A stretch of DNA of 9,160 bases, from positions 1 through 9,160 of the forward strand of contig CANRZQ010000097.1 of assembly GCA_947644475.1 (NCBI GenBank), written 5' to 3'. Shown in pieces: positions 4,447-9,160 of the stretch. How positions within the stretch are numbered: position 1 is the stretch's first letter; each line of letters opens with the position of its first letter. This DNA comes from an uncultured Muribaculaceae bacterium. GTDB lineage: Bacteria > Bacteroidota > Bacteroidia > Bacteroidales > Muribaculaceae. The notes beneath the pieces were generated by a model. It had not been told where the DNA came from and did not search any database. It was given only the letters and a program-made list of their open reading frames with translations. The translations under genes were made by a program, and so were the position numbers.

Positions 4447-7400
4447 TGGCGGAGTTGCTTTGTGGCGGTGCGGCCCTGGACGCGGATTACGACGGCGTCG
4501 GCGGCGGGCTCGTCAATCTCGATGCCTTGGAGGTTGAAGTAGCGCACGGGGGCGGCCTCGGCGTCGAGGGTGCCTATGCCGGAGAAGTCGGCTGTTACGG
4601 CTTCGCACGGGTCGGTTTCGCCGTAGTTGTAGATGGCTGATACGCGGTAGCGGTAGGAGCCGTCTCTCGAGGGGATGTCGGTGTAGGTGGTGTCGGCCAC
4701 GGGCTCGGTGTTGATGAGTATGCCGTTGCGGTAGATGTTGTAGCCCACGATGGCGAGGTCGGCGGGAACGCCGTCGCCGGCTTTGTAGCGTATGTCGTCG
4801 ATGCGAACGCCGTTATAGCCGGCACGGCCGCGTATTGCGAAGCGGCGTGCGCCTTCGGGGAGGTCGGCCGACACGAGAGTCCATTTGTTGGTGCAGTCGT
4901 ATGATTTGATCTGAATGAAGTCGGCTATGTCGGTTGAGCCTGTGGAGTACCATACTTCCACTATGTCGCCCATGCCGTAGGTGAGCGAAGAGTTGAACGC
5001 TGCCATGAAGGAGATGGTCTGCGCCACGCCGGAGAGTTCGGGCGATATCATCCAGTCGGAGCCGTTGTAGCAGTAGGGGGCTATCGCGCACTGGGAGCCG
5101 GAGTATGCTCCGTAGGCTTCGGGAGTAGCGTTGATCTGTGAGGCATTGAAAATCTGGAATGCCATGGCGTCGCCGGCGTGGGGGTAGTCGTAGTCTTCCC
5201 AAGTGTCTTCGTCGTATGCGCCGTAGGTGGAATTGCCGTCTTCGTCGACAAGTGTCCATGGGCCGAAGTCTTCGATGGTGAAGGCTTCGTAGGATTCAAA
5301 GTCCTCGAGGATTTCCTCGGCGCGGGGCATCGCGTCGATGTCGGGCGCGTTCCACGACAGGATGATTGCGGCCTCGGGGTCGGAGGTGAGGGTGGCTGTG
5401 AGGCCGTCGACACCGTCGTATTCCACGGGCTTGACAGTGATGAATTTTTCCACAAGATTGTCGGATTCGTCCTCGTCGGTGCCTGAGCTGATGCGCATGC
5501 CGAAGAAGTTGGGGCCTTTTGTGTCGTTGTAGAGCAAGATGTCGTCGAACGACACTGTGACCGACTCGTCGGGCTCGAGTGTGCCTTCAAGGTCTTTCGA
5601 GAGCAAGACGGAGCCGTTATGCAGCATTTCGACGGATGCTCCTGTCGATGCGCGAAGGCCGTCGTTGGTCACTTTTGCCGAGATGCTGAATTTCTGTCCG
5701 GCAAACACTTCCGAGGGTGCGGCCATGCGTGAGATAGAGATGTTGTAGTCGCGGATGTCGCGTACGCGGATGTGGTCGATGGCCACATAGTTGGTGCCAT
5801 AGTAAGAGGCATCCTTTGTGGTGACGAGCAGTTCGAACATTATTGTTCCGGCTGAGATATAGCCGTTGAGGGGGATGCGCACGGCGGTCCAGTCGGAGCA
5901 GGGCTCTTCCTTGAAGTCGAAGGTGCGCACTGTGGTGTATTCGCCGTTAGCCTTGGCAAGCATCACGTCGAGCTGGTTGGCTGTGGCGCGGGTGTGGAAT
6001 TCGAGCACGGGGGTTGTTGTGCCGGAAATGTCGATCATGCCGGAATAGATGCCCACCTTGTAGCCGTTGCTTTCGGCACCCATGACGATGAAGCCGCCGT
6101 CGGCGTCTTGCGAGTTGATGTAGACGGGGTTGTCGTTTTCGTCGTATTCCTCGAAGTACTGGTTGTCGCCGTAGACGGCAAATTCAGCGCGCGGGCTTGT
6201 GCCGGCATAGTCGATGCCCCAAAGGGTGTGCTCGGGTGTGGCGTCGGGGAATGTCTCGGAGAAAGGCAGGCTCCAAGGCTTGCCAACGGCAAGGATATTG
6301 GAGTTTGTGCCGGGGTAGGAGGCGAGTTCCTGCTGGCCCACGTTGTAGGCGGCTGTTACCTGGAAGGCTACGAAATCCTGACCTTCGGCTCCGAAATCTT
6401 TATTTGAATAGTCGAAGACATAAGAGTTGGCTGTGGTGGAGGCGATTGCCGGGTCGGATAATTGGCCGAAGGCGTCGAAGATGTAATACGACAGCTGGTC
6501 GACGGGTACGTATCCTCCTTGTTCGCCTGCCGCGCCGGGGGCTGTCCATGACAGGGTCACGGTTTTGCCGTCGGCAGAGAGCACGGCTTTTACGTCGGTG
6601 GGGTTGAGCGGGTAGTCGAAGCCGGTGTAAACCGAGCCGGAAGCCCGTGCGCCTTCACCGTCGGCGTTGGCGGCGGATACGGCTATGGTGGAGTTGCCCT
6701 GTGTGGTCTCGACGTCGAAGGTGATGGTGGCGCCGGGAGTCACGTTCTCGACAGTTTTTTTGAGTTCGCCGCCAACGTAGGCGTTGATTGTGAGCAGGCC
6801 TTCGAGGTCGGCTCCGGCAAGGTCTTTCGAGGGAGCGGTGTATTCAACCGAGGCTGAAAGCGCGCCTGCTGCCGCGGGTGTGATTCCGACGATTTCACCG
6901 GCAACGGGAATGGAGGCGGAACTGATCTTGATGTAGCGGATGCGCAGGCCCGACGATGTGGCCTTGGGGGTGACGGCGTGGAAGCCGATGTGGTAGATGC
7001 CGTCGGCGGGCACGGTGAAGTCTTTTGTGGTTACGGTGTACTGAATTGCCGAGCCTTTCTTGCCGTGGGTTGTGGACACGAGATTGGTGGACAGGGCCTC
7101 GGGGGTCTTGCCTGTGCCGAGCATCACGTCCATGTGGCCTTCGGGCGTGCCGGTGCCGGTGGTGTTGAGGCCGGCCTCGAATTCAAGGGTGTAGGTCTTG
7201 CCTGCGGCGAAGCGCATGGGCGGCGTGATGAGCCAGTCGTCCTCGGCTTCCTGGCTGGAGGCGGGAGCAAGCATATATACATATGTGGAGCCGGCCATCC
7301 ATTTCTTGTTGTCGCCGTTGGCGTCGATTACGGTGTAGAGGCTGAATTCGTTGTCGGATTGCTTGAACTGGTGGTCGATTGGCAGCGCGACATAAGAACC

Positions 7401-8975
7401 GAGCACCATGGGTTCGGTCTTGGCGGCGGGAGAGGATGTGGTGCCGTCATAGGCGGTCACCTCGTAAGAGTAGCTGCCCATGGGCAGGTCGGCAATCACG
7501 TCGGTGCATGATGTTTGAGAGATGCCTTGGCCTACAATCTTGCCGTCGGGGAGGCGCACAATGGTATATGTCACGGCATCGGCGTTGAAATGTCCTCCGT
7601 TTACAGATTCGGTCGGCGCGGTCCAGGAAATGGTGATTTCGGTGTCGGATGTTTTCTCTGCCGTGAGGTTGCCGACAGCCTTGGGCGCGTCGGGGCCTAC
7701 ATATGCATCGATTTCGTATTTGGGGCCTTGGCCTGCGGCATTGGATATGCGGATAACAAAGGTGGTGAATCCGGGAGCGGCCACTGTGACAGGCGCGCTT
7801 ACATCAGCACCGGGAGCGCCGGAGCCGGTAGCGAGCACAGAGCCGTCGGCCGAGACAGTGTAGTCGAGCGTGCCGTCGAGATTTGCGCCTCCGAAAGAGA
7901 CTGAGGGCATCGTGAAATTGATGTGGCCGGAAAGAGAGCCGCCGTTGAAATCGGCCATGGCGTCGGTCACGGCAGCGGGCGCGCCGTTGGCGGCAAGGGG
8001 CTGCGGCACGTAGAGGCCTGCAAACTGGGCCTCATTGGAGAGTTGCGCGGCCACGTTCCATTTGCCGTCGGCGAGCGAGATGCCATACAGGGTGCCGTTG
8101 CCTGCTTCGGGCTGGTATGAATAATAATATGTGGAGGTGGCATCGTCGATGGCTGCCGAGGTGTAATAGTAGCAGAAATGGTCATCGTCGCCAACAGAGG
8201 AAATTTTGTTGAGTTGGGCCGTGGCCTTGTCCACGGAATAGAAATTGCCGGTGTCGTCGGTGGCGAAGAGCCGTCCGTCGGCGGTGAAGGCGATGGAGTT
8301 GAGGTTGGTCTCGGCGGGCAGGTCGGCCACTTTTGCGGGTTTGAATGTGCGCATGTCGAGCGTGCCGAGATATACGGTGTAGTTTCCGGCATAGAAAAGG
8401 CCGTAGACAGTCTCGGTGGTGGCGTCGTAGGCCAGGTCGAGGGCGATTGAGTTTGTAAAGTCCGCCGGGCTAAGTTGCTTGTGCAGGGTTTGTGTCCACG
8501 ATTGAGTGTCGTAGATATATGCTGCGATGTCTACAATCTGATTGTTATATGCGGTGTAGTTCAGTACGTAATATTTGCCGTCGAAATACACGGCACCGCC
8601 CACGCCGTTGAGGTTGGGGTCGGTGAACACGGCCGATGTGGAGCCTGTGGCAGGGTCGAGCGTGTATATGCCGCATGAAGCCTGGGAGGTCCATGTCGAC
8701 GAATAGATCTGGTTTCCATAGAGCAGGGTAGTCTCGCCGTTGCGGCCTTTTGCACGCAATGCGGCCGGAGCCTGTTGGCGCGGAGAGCCGTTGCGGAGCG
8801 TCTTGACTCCCGGCACGGTGATGGGAGACGGGGCCTGCCGGAGCGTGCGCTGGCGTTGGGCTATGGGAGCGGGCAGGTCGACGCCCCGTTGCTTTGGCGC
8901 GATGGCCGACGCATCAGTGGCCATTGCCGCCGCGATACCCAGAGAAAGCAGGTAAAGGTGTAAATTAGATGACAT
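4443..8975 (-). CDS. Large secreted modular protein with adhesin-like and fibronectin-III-like domains
   Basis: The 1510-residue product begins with a signal-peptide-like segment (1-24, core LYLLSLGIAAAMA, likely cut after ASA). Residues about 80-325 form a beta-rich, propeller-like region with recurring blade patterns such as NSIAFTADGRLFATDD. FN3-like modules lie at about 345-427, 431-526, 695-785 and 787-897. Choice-of-anchor-J/cleaved-adhesin-like modules lie at about 530-690 (DDWLITPPM), 900-1075 (LPFSETF, VAIDHIRV) and 1218-1398 (ILEDFESY, SDWMISPEL, VRIDDIRY). An Ig-like module lies at about 1076-1182. The last 40 residues (YFNLQGIEIDEP, VVIRVQGRTATKQL) resemble the end of a type IX secretion sorting domain. 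The protein is probably exported to the surface or medium and binds protein or glycan; no catalytic motif was found. The frame opens at 9035, but that ATG lies upstream of the -7 box, so 8975 is the start. Confidence 0.85.
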   Translation of the reverse strand: MSSNLHLYLLSLGIAAAMATDASAIAPKQRGVDLPAPIAQRQRTLRQAPSPITVPGVKTLRNGSPRQQAPAALRAKGRNGETTLLYGNQIYSSTWTSQASCGIYTLDPATGSTSAVFTDPNLNGVGGAVYFDGKYYVLNYTAYNNQIVDIAAYIYDTQSWTQTLHKQLSPADFTNSIALDLAYDATTETVYGLFYAGNYTVYLGTLDMRTFKPAKVADLPAETNLNSIAFTADGRLFATDDTGNFYSVDKATAQLNKISSVGDDDHFCYYYTSAAIDDATSTYYYSYQPEAGNGTLYGISLADGKWNVAAQLSNEAQFAGLYVPQPLAANGAPAAVTDAMADFNGGSLSGHINFTMPSVSFGGANLDGTLDYTVSADGSVLATGSGAPGADVSAPVTVAAPGFTTFVIRISNAAGQGPKYEIDAYVGPDAPKAVGNLTAEKTSDTEITISWTAPTESVNGGHFNADAVTYTIVRLPDGKIVGQGISQTSCTDVIADLPMGSYSYEVTAYDGTTSSPAAKTEPMVLGSYVALPIDHQFKQSDNEFSLYTVIDANGDNKKWMAGSTYVYMLAPASSQEAEDDWLITPPMRFAAGKTYTLEFEAGLNTTGTGTPEGHMDVMLGTGKTPEALSTNLVSTTHGKKGSAIQYTVTTKDFTVPADGIYHIGFHAVTPKATSSGLRIRYIKISSASIPVAGEIVGITPAAAGALSASVEYTAPSKDLAGADLEGLLTINAYVGGELKKTVENVTPGATITFDVETTQGNSTIAVSAANADGEGARASGSVYTGFDYPLNPTDVKAVLSADGKTVTLSWTAPGAAGEQGGYVPVDQLSYYIFDAFGQLSDPAIASTTANSYVFDYSNKDFGAEGQDFVAFQVTAAYNVGQQELASYPGTNSNILAVGKPWSLPFSETFPDATPEHTLWGIDYAGTSPRAEFAVYGDNQYFEEYDENDNPVYINSQDADGGFIVMGAESNGYKVGIYSGMIDISGTTTPVLEFHTRATANQLDVMLAKANGEYTTVRTFDFKEEPCSDWTAVRIPLNGYISAGTIMFELLVTTKDASYYGTNYVAIDHIRVRDIRDYNISISRMAAPSEVFAGQKFSISAKVTNDGLRASTGASVEMLHNGSVLLSKDLEGTLEPDESVTVSFDDILLYNDTKGPNFFGMRISSGTDEDESDNLVEKFITVKPVEYDGVDGLTATLTSDPEAAIILSWNAPDIDAMPRAEEILEDFESYEAFTIEDFGPWTLVDEDGNSTYGAYDEDTWEDYDYPHAGDAMAFQIFNASQINATPEAYGAYSGSQCAIAPYCYNGSDWMISPELSGVAQTISFMAAFNSSLTYGMGDIVEVWYSTGSTDIADFIQIKSYDCTNKWTLVSADLPEGARRFAIRGRAGYNGVRIDDIRYKAGDGVPADLAIVGYNIYRNGILINTEPVADTTYTDIPSRDGSYRYRVSAIYNYGETDPCEAVTADFSGIGTLDAEAAPVRYFNLQGIEIDEPAADAVVIRVQGRTATKQLRQ

Positions 8976-9022
8976 AATGATTGGTTTTTGAGGACTTTTG
9001 TCGTTCGTTGTTAAGTTTTTTG

Positions 9023-9056
9023 CAAAAATAGTCATAAAATGTCGTTTTGCAACAAA
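9023..9056 (-). promoter_or_regulatory. Promoter of the large secreted-protein gene
   Basis: On the minus strand TATTTTTG (9030-9023) is a full -7 box. TTG (9052-9050) lies 19 bp upstream, with TTTG (9056-9053) next to it. Transcription would start near 9016, giving an AT-rich leader of about 40 nt before ATG 8975. This decides the start codon, because the in-frame ATG at 9035-9033 would not be transcribed. Confidence 0.7.
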
Positions 9057-9099
9057 TCGACAATAAAAAGTTTCAAATTTTTAATAAAAGACGCGTAAA

Positions 9100-9114
9100 A
9101 CAAAACGGTTTTGT
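9100..9114. repeat. Perfect 7-bp inverted repeat upstream of the large gene's promoter
   Basis: ACAAAAC and GTTTTGT face each other around one central G. The site lies about 45 bp upstream of the -33 region of the large gene. It could be a regulator binding site; it has no terminator-like tail. Confidence 0.4.
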
Positions 9115-9120
9115 AATTGC

Positions 9121-9160
9121 AGGAACTCAAGCCTCCGGCTTGAGCAATAAATCTCAAGCC
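9121..9160 (+). repeat. REP-like hairpin repeat, copy D, with a further half-site at the window edge
   Basis: AGGAAC (9121-9126) leads into the perfect stem CTCAAGCC / GGCTTGAG (9126-9133 with 9137-9144) around the loop TCC. After 8 nt the arm CTCAAGCC returns at 9153-9160, where the window ends, so a second hairpin copy probably continues to the right. The fragment can also pair with the preceding GGCTTGAG. Confidence 0.75.

Overview
The window looks like chromosomal DNA of a Bacteroidales bacterium, probably a gut commensal near Muribaculaceae or Prevotellaceae (the family is an inference). Signs are GC-rich genes separated by very AT-rich spacers, promoters with the Bacteroidota -7 box TAnnTTTG, no clear Shine-Dalgarno sites, and protein families typical of the order. 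Nothing points to a phage, plasmid, insertion sequence or CRISPR array.

Layout. Positions 1-1871 on the minus strand carry pdxJ (vitamin B6 synthesis), then exbB and exbD, the proton-driven motor that powers TonB-dependent outer-membrane transport. exbD runs off the left edge. Diverging from pdxJ is a small plus-strand gene (1990-2364) that looks like a stand-alone ACT-type domain. It converges on a minus-strand DEAD-box RNA helicase of the CsdA/DeaD type (2481-4211). The right half is filled by one minus-strand gene (4443-8975) for a 1510-residue secreted modular protein: signal peptide, propeller-like region, several fibronectin-III-like modules, three choice-of-anchor-J/cleaved-adhesin-like modules and a short sorting-signal-like C-terminus. 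Promoter positions show that pdxJ and the large gene start well inside their longest open frames (at 1871 and 8975).

The most unusual signal is between the genes. A short hairpin repeat with the head AGGAAC occurs four times (2363-2387, 2451-2475, 4391-4415, 9121-9144). Its arms change in a compensated way between copies, so the hairpin itself appears to be conserved. Three copies lie 0 to 27 nt after a stop codon, on the same strand as the gene they follow. Small tandem arrays with 7, 8/16, 9 and 15 bp units fill the spacers downstream of pdxJ and of the large gene. The 3' region of the large gene is a mosaic of five AGGAA heptads, the hairpin repeat, an 8-bp array and a strong intrinsic terminator. 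The divergent promoter region of pdxJ and the helicase promoter each hold an inverted repeat placed like an operator.

The genes are ordinary housekeeping and surface functions and do not form one pathway. pdxJ-exbB-exbD is a likely operon; the other three genes appear to be transcribed alone.
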